From: Cylindrobasidium torrendii FP15055 ss-10
Lineage: Eukaryota; Basidiomycota; Agaricomycetes; Agaricales; Physalacriaceae
Assembly (NCBI GenBank): GCA_000934385.1
Contig: KN880817.1
Coordinates: forward strand, 1-17,737
DNA: 17,737 bases
Reading direction: 5' to 3'
Shown: one piece after another, positions 8,846 to 17,141 of the stretch
Numbering within the stretch: the stretch's first letter is position 1
How the letters are laid out: every line of letters starts with the position of its first letter
Notes under the pieces: model-generated
Told to the model about the DNA's origin: nothing
Database searches by the model: none
Seen by the model: only the letters and a program-made list of their open reading frames with translations
Program-made: the position numbers and the translations under genes

Positions 8846-10101
8846 TCATGTGCAGAAGATCGTTCCAATGTAAATACCCTCGTATGGTCCCAGCTACCGA
8901 CGTCCGTCAGCTCCATTCACACACAAAAGCCAAAAGAAACGCACATGGTCGATAATGTTCCCTCCAAAGATGTTAGGCACGCTGGAGATCGTGCACTTGC
9001 CGTCCGAGGCATTGTCGTTGCCTGAAGTTCATTAGCAAGAAGAAGGGGATACGGGGATACTCAGCGAATGACGATAATGAAGAAGTGTGGCATGAGGATA
9101 TCGCACCTTCGCATGCAACGGCATCCCCGGTACCAACGATGTGGACCTCTCCCTCGGGATGCGCGAATCCCAGACCGCGTCCAGGGATTATGGGAATTAA
9201 ATCCTTCCTGTTGTTTACACGCACGAAGTCTGGGACTTTGGCATCAACGACTTCTGCCCAGGCGGCATTACCCACGCCTGGAAGCCGTTAGCGCTGCAAA
9301 GGGAAGAGGAAATAAGGCGAGACAGACGAGGAAGCCCAAATGTGCGTGTCGTGATTGTGGCTTGTGGAAGCTGCAGCGCGAAGAAGACTGAATCGATTTC
9401 GGCGAGTGCACCCCCGAGACTGTGGCCGACGAGGACAAGATTCGAGGTCTTGCGCGCCGTGAAGAGTTTCTTGACCTCAGCGAGGATGACCGACGCAGTG
9501 AGTGCATGTTGGTCGGCGAAGCCACTGTGCACGTATACAGAGGACGATATACCAGGGAAGAGGGTCGTCGAGAGTTGGCGTTGGAGGACTTGCACATCGG
9601 TGAGGAGAGACTCGCTAGAAGCGGCGTTAGTGAAGAACATGGTGAATGCCAAGGGTTTGAGGCATACAGCTGGGTAGGATCTGTCCCTTGGTGTGCAACG
9701 ACCACGGCGTTCTTAGACGCCCAGTATCCGACGACATCTGAGCAGCAGTGCATGAGCACTCATGTCGAGGAATAGAGGATGCAGTTGAATGAGGCGTACA
9801 TTGTTGGATCTTGGCTCCATCCCCTCCAACCAATGTCGGCGTGAAATCCGACAATGCAGAGCAGGCCTCTACACATTTGACTGTAAGCGAAAGCCAGATG
9901 GAGAGAAAAAGACGACGCACGACCACAATTCCAGTTCTTCAAGCCGTCGAGACCACAGTATGCAGCGCGAGCAAACTGTGTGTATGGCGCGAAGCCTGCG
10001 AGCTCTGCCGTCGACACCTGCGAATACGCACGCTCCTCGACAACGGGGGCGAGAGGAGCGGCGATGGCCAGTGTGGCAAGGAGGAGCACCGAGGCGAACA
10101 T
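8846..10101 (-). CDS. Secreted class 3 lipase, copy 2
   Basis: Exons 10101-9921, 9868-9800, 9737-9668, 9614-9328, 9277-9107, 9021-8945 and 8893-8846 give 300 residues. A strong signal peptide (MFASVLLLATLAIAA) is followed by APLAPVVEER, possibly a propeptide. The Lipase_3 fold features are GTDP, GHSLGG with Ser172, Asp228 in NRKDLIPIIPGRG and His285 in NIIDHLGPYEG, so the triad is complete. The expected role is extracellular ester hydrolysis. The six introns are 52, 62, 53, 50, 85 and 51 nt. Two of them, after GTDPTQ and after IIDH, match copy 1. The other four are absent there, and copy 1 has two that are absent here. The gene lies in tandem upstream of copy 1 in the same orientation, so it is a tandem duplicate. 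A TATAAATA box sits 68 bases upstream of the ATG. Confidence 0.9.
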
Positions 10102-10168
10102 GCTTTCGAGGGAGCTTGAGAAGGGAGGGAAAGGACCTAGCAAAAGTTCGCCGTGGGGCTACAACTCG

Positions 10169-10176
10169 TATTTATA
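10169..10176 (-). promoter_or_regulatory. TATA box of lipase 2
   Basis: TATAAATA on the minus strand lies 68 bases upstream of the start codon, with AGCCCCACGGCGAA shortly downstream as in lipase 1. A GTGGGG (plus strand, 10153-10158) and a CTGGGG (minus strand, near 10240-10250) match the SYGGRG consensus of carbon-catabolite repressors. Confidence 0.55.
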
Positions 10177-10177
10177 T

Positions 10178-11260
10178 GGTTGTAGATCTCTTTTTGCCCA
10201 ACCAGTCGTAGAATCGGTCGGTCAGGGCGTTTGGAGGAACGCGCCCCAGGGAAAAGAGAAGCGTAAGACCACGGGACGAGTAGAATAGAGGTCACGCAAA
10301 AGGGCGGCTGAGCGGGTGTATAACCATCAAGGAACGGCGAGCGGGGCAAGTCTAAGGATCTGAGCGGGAAAATCATTCTATTTTGCCCCAATAATTCGAG
10401 GAAAATGTGGCTTTGGGGAGTCGTTTGCAAGGATTTTACTGGCTCGGCCAGGGCGAGAATACCCCCGAGAGCAAATAGGAGTCGAGATCACGGTGTCGCG
10501 TTTGGCGCTGTATCCGGCTGGCCCTCGGATCAATATGCCATGTTCGCTGCGCACGCATTGGTCCATTCTTGGAATGTCGATGAATCTGTGGCGTAGTTCT
10601 CTACCTTTACTGCAACATGAGTACAATTGAATTCCGAGGCAGAAATATGTACCTATCTGATTTCCTCGCAGAATGGCCAAAATGAGCACTTGGACGCCTT
10701 CCACGGCTTTTACTTGACGTTTGGGAAGACGACCAATGAGCATGAGCGGATAGCTCTCAGTTTCCATACGACGAGATGCTGGGCACGTCGAGCTGAATGT
10801 CCCATGATGATACCTGGTGATGGTGGCAGGAAGACAATGAAATTTCTGGGTACTGTGGTAGCCGAAATGTATGATGTCATCGGAACATCGGGCCGTTAAG
10901 TGTTGCTGTACTTACTAACTTAGTCTCCGTGTAGCCTGCAATCCCAAGGTCGGAGAGGCCTTGCGGTACCTTCGTAGTGAGCTTAGTGCAAGGATGGCAG
11001 GCTCACCTTTGATAGCGCCTCATATTACATACTGGGAAGCTCCTTCAAAAGTCTCAAACACAGCCAGATAAACTTGGTGACCATACTCGGCCATGGACAC
11101 CAGCGCTGTCAAGATTCATTGGGTTCAAATCCTCGTACATAGATTGGAAGAGATATCTCGTGTTCTGCAATAGTTGAGTTTCAAGGAGTGTCATTACTGC
11201 TTTTTGATTCCAACAAGTATGTATGTACGCTAGGAATGCCTCGAGATAGTACAATCAACA
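10178..11260. other. Intergenic region between lipase 2 and the tetraspanin
   Basis: About 1.1 kb with no gene I can support. The part near 10180-10400 should be the lipase 2 promoter, with pyrimidine-rich minus-strand sequence. An open frame of 129 codons on the minus strand (10378-10767) and one of 90 codons on the plus strand (10627-10899) overlap each other. Neither has a recognisable domain, a signal peptide or a clear splice pattern. Confidence 0.4.
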
Positions 11261-12565
11261 TTAAATATAATTCCCTCTCCCGCTCATGATCGCAGGACTC
11301 CGACTCCCAGAGCTTCCAGGGCTAGGCGGACGGGCACTAACAGTATCGTACATTTCCCTGTTCATAGCCACAGCTTTTGCGTCAAGCGCATACTGCATAT
11401 CCACCGTATCAATCCCCTTCAAGCTCCATCGCATCTGTGACTTCTCCACGACATCGCTTGCAAAGCTCTCTCCGTAGTGCTCTGTAAGCTGCCTGCGCAC
11501 ACAAGGTCAATGGAGTGAATATATGAAAGCAGAAGGGACGTACGATGTATAATTGTCGACAATGAGCGCCATACTATCCATCGTCAGTCGATACGCCTTG
11601 GGCATCATGCCCTTTCCGAACCGATACGTGACATGATTCGAACACAACAAGCCGACAACCATGACAAGCATGTGTGGACCGATGAGAGCGAAGCTTGCGG
11701 TATACCACCTCTTCAGCACCGACTTCTGGAACCTCATGAATTCCCGCTTGCATCCCGGAAGTACAGAGCGCGCATAGCACGTCTGGCTAGCCGTGGCCTC
11801 GACGAACGGACTGTAGTATCCACAGCATCCCAGGTGGTTCTGCACTCGAAGCCGACCAGCACTGCTTATCTGCCGCGACCATTGTAGGTTGACCTTGCCC
11901 TCGAGGTTCAGAGCACGGCGTTTGTAGGTCATATATCCCGGCGCAACGACGAAAACAAAGACGACCCAGAGGAGGAAGGTGTAGACGGCAAGGAACGACC
12001 GGTTGTTGAGGAGAATGCCTGCCCAGCCGACGAGGGCAGTCATGGTGCCGAGTGAGGCTGCGACGGTGGAAATGACCAGCTCGCTGCGATTTGCGACGCG
12101 AATAATGTCGGCATCGGCCCAGACGTTGAACCACGTAAGGAGTAGGAGAATGAGGGCGGAGATAGAATAGAGGGTGAGAGCCAAATTGGCGACGAAGAGC
12201 ATCCATTTGAACCGGTTCCAGCGTAGACGGCGTTTAGGGTGATCACTAGCGCGGGACGAACCCTCGCTGCTGTCGGGCATGCGGGACTCTCCAGCGCGAA
12301 AGGCGTCGACGCCGCCACCACGCTTTGGGAGGATAATGCCAGCGTTCTTTGGCGCTTTGCGGCGGCGGGGTCCAGCGGCGAGCATAGTACTGGAGAACTT
12401 GCTGGGAAGGTAGTTCACGCTGAGGGAGACATCGCTCGGATTAAGCGGTTCATCGCTCTGCGATGCGCTGGGTGTAGGCGAGAATGCTGGATTCTGCGGC
12501 GATATTGAACCAGGGAGGAAAGGGCTCGTGGACTTGGCCGAATCACGGCGGGACGACCTGGACAT
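11261..12565 (-). CDS. Tetraspanin, basidiomycete Tsp2-like
   Basis: Exons 12565-11544 and 11492-11261 give 417 residues. A 51-nt phase-2 intron (GTACGT) precedes the C-terminal tail. A long Ser/Pro/basic cytosolic N-terminus (1-120) leads to four membrane segments at about 121-149, 163-186, 191-212 and 288-310. The large extracellular loop carries the tetraspanin CCG motif (C247-C248-G249) with further cysteines at 263 and 272. After the last helix comes CSNHVTYRFGKGMMPKAYR, then a 76-residue tail. Tetraspanins organise membrane microdomains; fungal members act in polarised growth and infection structures. The start is uncertain: an in-frame ATG at 12637 would add 24 residues, but that stretch looks like an intron (GTCAGT, CTAAC branch, TCCAG acceptor) whose removal would leave AT joined to G, forming an ATG across the splice. 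Confidence 0.85.
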
Positions 12566-12945
12566 TGTTAGCAGCAACGCCCGGATGAAAAAGCGCTGAC
12601 TGACATGGAGGGAAAAAGGTAAAGAGACGACTGACATATTGCTTGGAGACTCTTCGTCTCAAAGCGATCGGCAGGAACCAACTAACGCCTAGTTTCGAGT
12701 GGTTTATAGTGCGGAAACCAGGAGCCTAGAGAGCAGAGAGAATGGAACGAGGTCGGAGAGGGCTGACCAAGATGTAGTCTGCTGGAGCGCGCCATTTTTT
12801 TCTTTGGTCCAGACAGACAGTAAAATAGTACTCATGAAGCTTTTGCTTCATGATGGTGGCTGGTAAACAATGCGAAATGATGGCACACCAAGTTCATTGG
12901 CGATCGGCGTCATCCTTCCACTCCTCCCATTGCGAGCAAACCATA
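12566..12945. promoter_or_regulatory. Shared divergent promoter of the tetraspanin and PTPA genes
   Basis: The two genes are transcribed away from each other from this stretch of about 310-380 bases. It contains the putative tetraspanin leader intron near 12566-12635, a perfect short hairpin at 12832-12853, and in-frame ATGs upstream of the PTPA start. No TATA box is obvious in either direction. Confidence 0.5.
12832..12853. repeat. Perfect 9-bp inverted repeat with TTTT loop
   Basis: TCATGAAGC at 12832-12840 and GCTTCATGA at 12845-12853 are exact reverse complements separated by TTTT. The structure lies 93 bases upstream of the PTPA start, and its right arm contains an ATG (12850) in frame with PTPA. 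In RNA it would be a stable small hairpin; in DNA it could be a palindromic protein site. Confidence 0.55.
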
Positions 12946-14268
12946 ATGGACCGACCACTCCCCGCCCTGCGACACATAACGCCCGCACAATTAGCAGAGC
13001 TCGCGGCCCCCTCATCCAAGATTCAAAGCGATGACGACGTCCAGGCCTGGAAAACGACGCGTGGATACGCCGACTACGCCCTCTTCTTGAGACGTCTGAC
13101 GCGATCCGTGGTCGGGCAGAGCTTTCCAGCAGCAGATTTGGGGATAGAGCCTGTGCGTGACACTCACTCCAGCCAGACTATGTCTAATATGTGCTCAGCC
13201 CATTGCCCAACTATTGGAACTGCTCGATAAAGTGGACAACTGGATCGACGAGATACCGCCTCTACAAACCCCACAACGTTTCGGGAACCTCGCGTTCAGA
13301 ACATGGGGTCGCCGACTCGAAGAAGTGGGTCTCCCCCGTCTTTCATGAAATCCACACCCTTGATGAACACAACAGTAGGAGTGCGACAACCTCTTGCGAT
13401 GTATTTTACCCACCAACCTGGATTCTGCTCTACCGCACCTCCGCCCCTACTTCATAACGTCCTTCGGGTCGTTTTCGCGCATGGACTACGGCACCGGCCA
13501 CGAAACCTCCTTCGCCATCTTCCTCTTCTGCCTGACAACCCTCCGCATCGTAGAACCCAACCCCGACGTCGAACGCATGCTCGTCATGAATGTATTTCTG
13601 CGCTACCTTCAAGTATGCTGGCGCCTTCAAGACGTATACCAGCTCGAGCCAGCGGGAAGTCATGGTGTTTGGGGTCTCGATGATTCGTGCTTCCTTCCCT
13701 ACATATTTGGCAGTGGGCAGCTTCTCAACCAAACCAATATCGCCGTCGATGCCGTGCTCAAGGAGCCTCTACCGGATTCCAATCTATACTTCATGGCCAT
13801 TTCGCGGATCCGGAAAGTGAAGACAGGCCCGTTTCATGAGCACTCGAGCCAGTTGTATTCAATCGCAGTCGGCGTGAAGAACTGGGGCAAGGTGAACAGT
13901 GGGCTGTTCAAAATGTATGAGGTACGACCTTCTCTCTTATGTCTGCGGGGCTTCCAAGCTGACATATATCACAGGCAGAAGTCCTCGGCAAGAGAGTAGT
14001 TGTGCAGCACATCCCCCTTGGTGGCCTTGTCGAATGGGACTTGCCCGAAAGCGAACACGTCCAAGACTTGCCGTCCACGACCGTTCCATGGGCGCCAATA
14101 ACGCCTCATACTGTTGGCATGATCGCGACGACATCTGCGCACCCGGCTCATGCGACGAGCGCTCCGTGGGCTACACCAGCGACTGCTGCGCCGTTGGCTG
14201 GACAAACGTCTGCTCCGTGGACCTCATCGGCAAAACAACTGCCAGCGGTGACACCACCAGGGTGGTGA
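12946..14268 (+). CDS. Phosphotyrosyl phosphatase activator (PTPA/Rrd-type PP2A activator)
   Basis: Exons 12946-13152, 13199-13324, 13379-13921 and 13975-14268 give 389 residues, similar to yeast Rrd1. All three introns (46, 54 and 53 nt) are phase 0. Family motifs are clear: NLAFRTWGRRLEE near 98-111, SFGSFSRMDYGTGHE at 139-153 and GSHGVWGLDD at 204-213 with FLPYIFGSGQL after it, then MYEAEVLGK near 290. PTPA proteins are peptidyl-prolyl isomerase-like factors that help assemble active PP2A catalytic subunits in cytosol and nucleus. The last about 60 residues are a low-complexity Ala/Pro/Thr tail with repeated TSAPW (twice), beyond the conserved core. The start at 12946 begins just before the conserved region; an in-frame ATG at 12850 would add 32 residues. 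Confidence 0.92.
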
Positions 14269-14503
14269 GATGTATTTGTATGCAATACCTGTCAACTCTT
14301 ATGTACACGGTGAATGTAGCATTGTATATACACCCTTGTTATCAATTGTACTGTAAAAAATTCTTGTGCGAACGAATGTCCGTGAGCATACTACTTACAT
14401 AGTGCCATAACATGGAACCACAGACCCTAGACCGTGCGTCGTGGGATTCAAGCAGTGATGTATGGTCTTCACGTGGCACCAATCTCCTTCCCAACTAACC
14501 AGC
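14269..14503. other. Intergenic region between PTPA and the right MYND gene
   Basis: The genes are in tandem on the plus strand. The first part is the AT-rich PTPA 3' flank. Homology with the left arm begins at about 14430-14460 and covers the MYND promoter, including CACGTG. No gene is seen. Confidence 0.5.
14470..14475. promoter_or_regulatory. CACGTG motif next to the MYND start, right copy
   Basis: The hexamer is 29 bases upstream of the proposed first ATG at 14504. This is the same context (TTCACGTGGCAC) and distance as in the left arm. Confidence 0.4.
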
Positions 14504-16515
14504 ATGGCGGCGTCCGCATTGTTGTGTTCTACCGTCGTAAATACCTACACGCACACTTCTGAAATGTAGGGCTGACCCTTAGTGATTATAGGAGGAGGCT
14601 ATGGTGGATAACCCGGAGGCACTTGGACGTCTACCTCACCTTCTAGAGACAGACGTATCCCTCAGTGCATGGGCCACAGTGCAGCCATTCATTGCACATG
14701 CGCTGGCACCATCTAGGATGCATCATACCTTGTCGAATAGGTGCTATGTCCTGGAAAATGGCAAGCACTTTAACGCGAACACCGTCTGCGCCGCGGCGCA
14801 TATCGCTATCGAGCTCATTGCTATAAGCTACTTGTCCCAAGAAAAGTGCGGCCCGAACGTCCTAGCGGACAATGTTCCATCCATCATGGCATGGACAATC
14901 TTCAATACGCAGCACATTGACGACATGATTTTCTCGGACGCCTCTACCAAGCTTTGGGATAGCTCGAACTACGCGAATCGCACGATACTCGCGGACTTGA
15001 AGTGTCGCGCTCTCATATATCAAGACGCGCGATGCAAGGAATATCTATGCAGTATATTCGACCTTTGGACGCATGCCAGTGCTTTTGGATTGAAAGGAAC
15101 CTGGCTTAGCATCATCTCCAACCTCGTGAGCTCTTGGGTTCCACATACAGACGGTAGCGTCAACCCCCACGCTCCAGGAGACCCCCTGCTAGCGGCTGCG
15201 CTCGAAGTGGTGGCATCTCGTGCAGGCGCCATGGCTGACCAGCAACTCCAGCTTCTTCATCTAAAGAGTTGTGGACAGGACGGGACGCCTGAGTCTGTCG
15301 CACCGGTCCGTCTAATGGCCCTACTCTGCAGGGCTCCCGAGCTTCGCATGGATATGGAAGCTCGTGGTGGCATCCGCCTACTATGCAAGCTCCTGCGGCG
15401 ACATGCTCTCGCTTTCGCGCCGTCAAAGATGGACGAGTCCGAAATTTTAGGCCGCATCGAGTCGGGAATGAGCATCCTCGGTGTCTTACTGAAAATGCTC
15501 TGCGGACCCGCCGCTGTTCGAGAGGCGTTGCACTGCGGTGCTCTGGTCACCGTGATGCTGCTGTGGTCGCACATCGAGCAGAATCTCGCGCTGCAGGAGG
15601 TTTGCGACGCCGACACATGGTTGTCGATCACTTGTCAGGGCTCTGGCAGATATTTCAGCGAGGGCATCGATAACTGGCTGTGGTTTCCCAGTATCTATCG
15701 TGTATTGCACCGTGCAATCACCGAGGTGGACGAGCTTTTGAAGAAGGGTTTGGATATGCCTGAGACACCGCTTGCTTGCTTCAAGTCTACGCGGAAACGG
15801 TATCATGAGCACCACGCTGCATTGCGGAGTCTTCGTCGGCGCTGCAGTAGACCGAAGGTTAGTCTTCCCACGCTACACTCTCTACGCGCCATGTCAGTTC
15901 ACGCACATAGTGTACTTCGCAATATCCCGCACAGCTATTCGGCGGCGTCAAGTACTGCAGTGGCTGCCGGTTGGTCGCGTATTGTTCATCTGGGTGTCAA
16001 ACGGAGCATTGGAATGAAAAACATCGCCAGGAATGCCGCACCCTCGCTTCTGCTTCCCGAGGTGCAAGTTGGACCTACTTGTCGAACACGAATGATACTG
16101 ACATGAGCACCTAGAAAAATCTCCTCGTTCGCCTCTGTCATATATCGACCGTTGCGCACTGTTGGACGCCCTTCGCAACCACATCAGGCAGAACATAAGC
16201 TCCATACCCCGAGGAACATTTATAGTCGTCAAAATCAATGTCGACACCCTCGACCTGAGCCATGAAAGCTACCCGAAGAGTGCCTCGCAAATTGAGGATC
16301 GTTGCATAGTGCAGTACGGCGGTAACTTTGACCGGGATGCGTTCTATGAGAAAGCGACCCGGATGCGGAATTGGGGTGGTAATGAGCCCATTTTTGTATT
16401 TGTGGTAGAGGTGCCATACACTGTCGTAGACGTGCTGACTGTGCGGAATCTGGTGGAGGGGTGGGCTGATCCTGAGTTGCGAAAGTGGATTTCGGGACAG
16501 TTCTTTTCGGTATGA
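14504..16515 (+). CDS. MYND zinc-finger protein, right copy
   Basis: Exons 14504-14536, 14592-15857, 15911-16061 and 16115-16515 give 616 residues, paralogous to the left MYND protein at about 70% identity. The finger lies at residues 429-475 with C429, C434, C449, C452, C458, C462, H471 and C475 as likely ligands and the core YCSSGCQTEHW. The 53-nt second intron (15858-15910) must be removed, because reading through it loses the finger. The same junction in the left copy thereby confirms its 54-nt intron. The third intron (16062-16114) carries a CTGAC branch point. The short first exon ends in STV and joins EEAM in frame, as in the left copy (MAASALLCSTV here, MPASALLHSTV there). The C-terminus extends five residues beyond the left copy. 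Role unknown apart from probable protein binding. Confidence 0.85.
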
Positions 16516-17141
16516 TACTTTTCTGAAATAGCTATGCATCAAATTTATCTAGTACGATGGTCTAGTCCCGATGTTTTAGCAGAAGTAACTACATTCTAAA
16601 GCACAGCGAAGCACGTTCTATGACTCTCTGGAGATTTACGAACTCAAAGAATTCTTCAGTGTTTTTTTCCTCATTTGTACGCGGTATGAGTTGGTCCTCA
16701 GAGATTGCACGAGTCCATTGACGGCGCAGGAATGCCGTCGAAATCTCCGACAATACGCACGGCAAGTTCATGGATGCACTGAATTATGGTTGATAAAGGA
16801 TATCGGATCATATAATAGCATGCTTTTACTTTTTGGTAGCCAGCGTGGAGCCTCTAGGCCGTCTCACTGAACGATCGTTCCTAATCCGGTCGGTCACGTG
16901 GACAGACATCTGCAGCGCTTTACGGTCCGAGGGCCGTATGATCAAGAGTGCGCAAGGCGAGGCATTCCTTCACTGCTACTTTCACCCAAGTCAACAGCTC
17001 TATCGACCCACACCATCCTACCCGCTTCCACAAGCTATTCCCTTTCTCACTGCCCATACATCCTACTCGGTGCGCACTGTTTGTACCCGTTGGCTTTGGA
17101 GTGGCTTACCGCCGTTGAAAGGAATATCAACAACTCATACG
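16516..17141. other. Intergenic region: MYND 3' flank and gene A promoter, right copy
   Basis: No gene is seen. The first bases after the stop (TTTTCTGAAATAGCTATGCA) match the left MYND 3' flank. A conserved patch lies at about 16708-16725, and the promoter half from about 16855 onward is strongly conserved with the left arm. An open frame of 138 codons (16833-17249) runs through the promoter into gene A but has no counterpart on the left. Confidence 0.55.
16895..16900. promoter_or_regulatory. CACGTG motif upstream of gene A, right copy
   Basis: This lies in a long identical block (GTCACGTGGACAGACATCTG) about 242 bases upstream of the gene A start, mirrored in the left arm. Confidence 0.4.

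Noticed and set aside
10378..10899. Overlapping open frames of 129 codons (minus) and 90 codons (plus)
   Set aside because: They overlap on opposite strands, and neither has a domain, signal peptide, repeat copy or convincing intron structure.
11118..11136. GGTTCAAATCC resembling a tRNA T-loop
   Set aside because: The flanking bases do not pair into a T-stem, and no acceptor or anticodon arms can be found around it.
3941..14268. Mating-type or secondary metabolite cluster
   Set aside because: No homeodomain, pheromone, receptor, synthase or tailoring enzyme is recognisable. The spacer genes look functionally unrelated.
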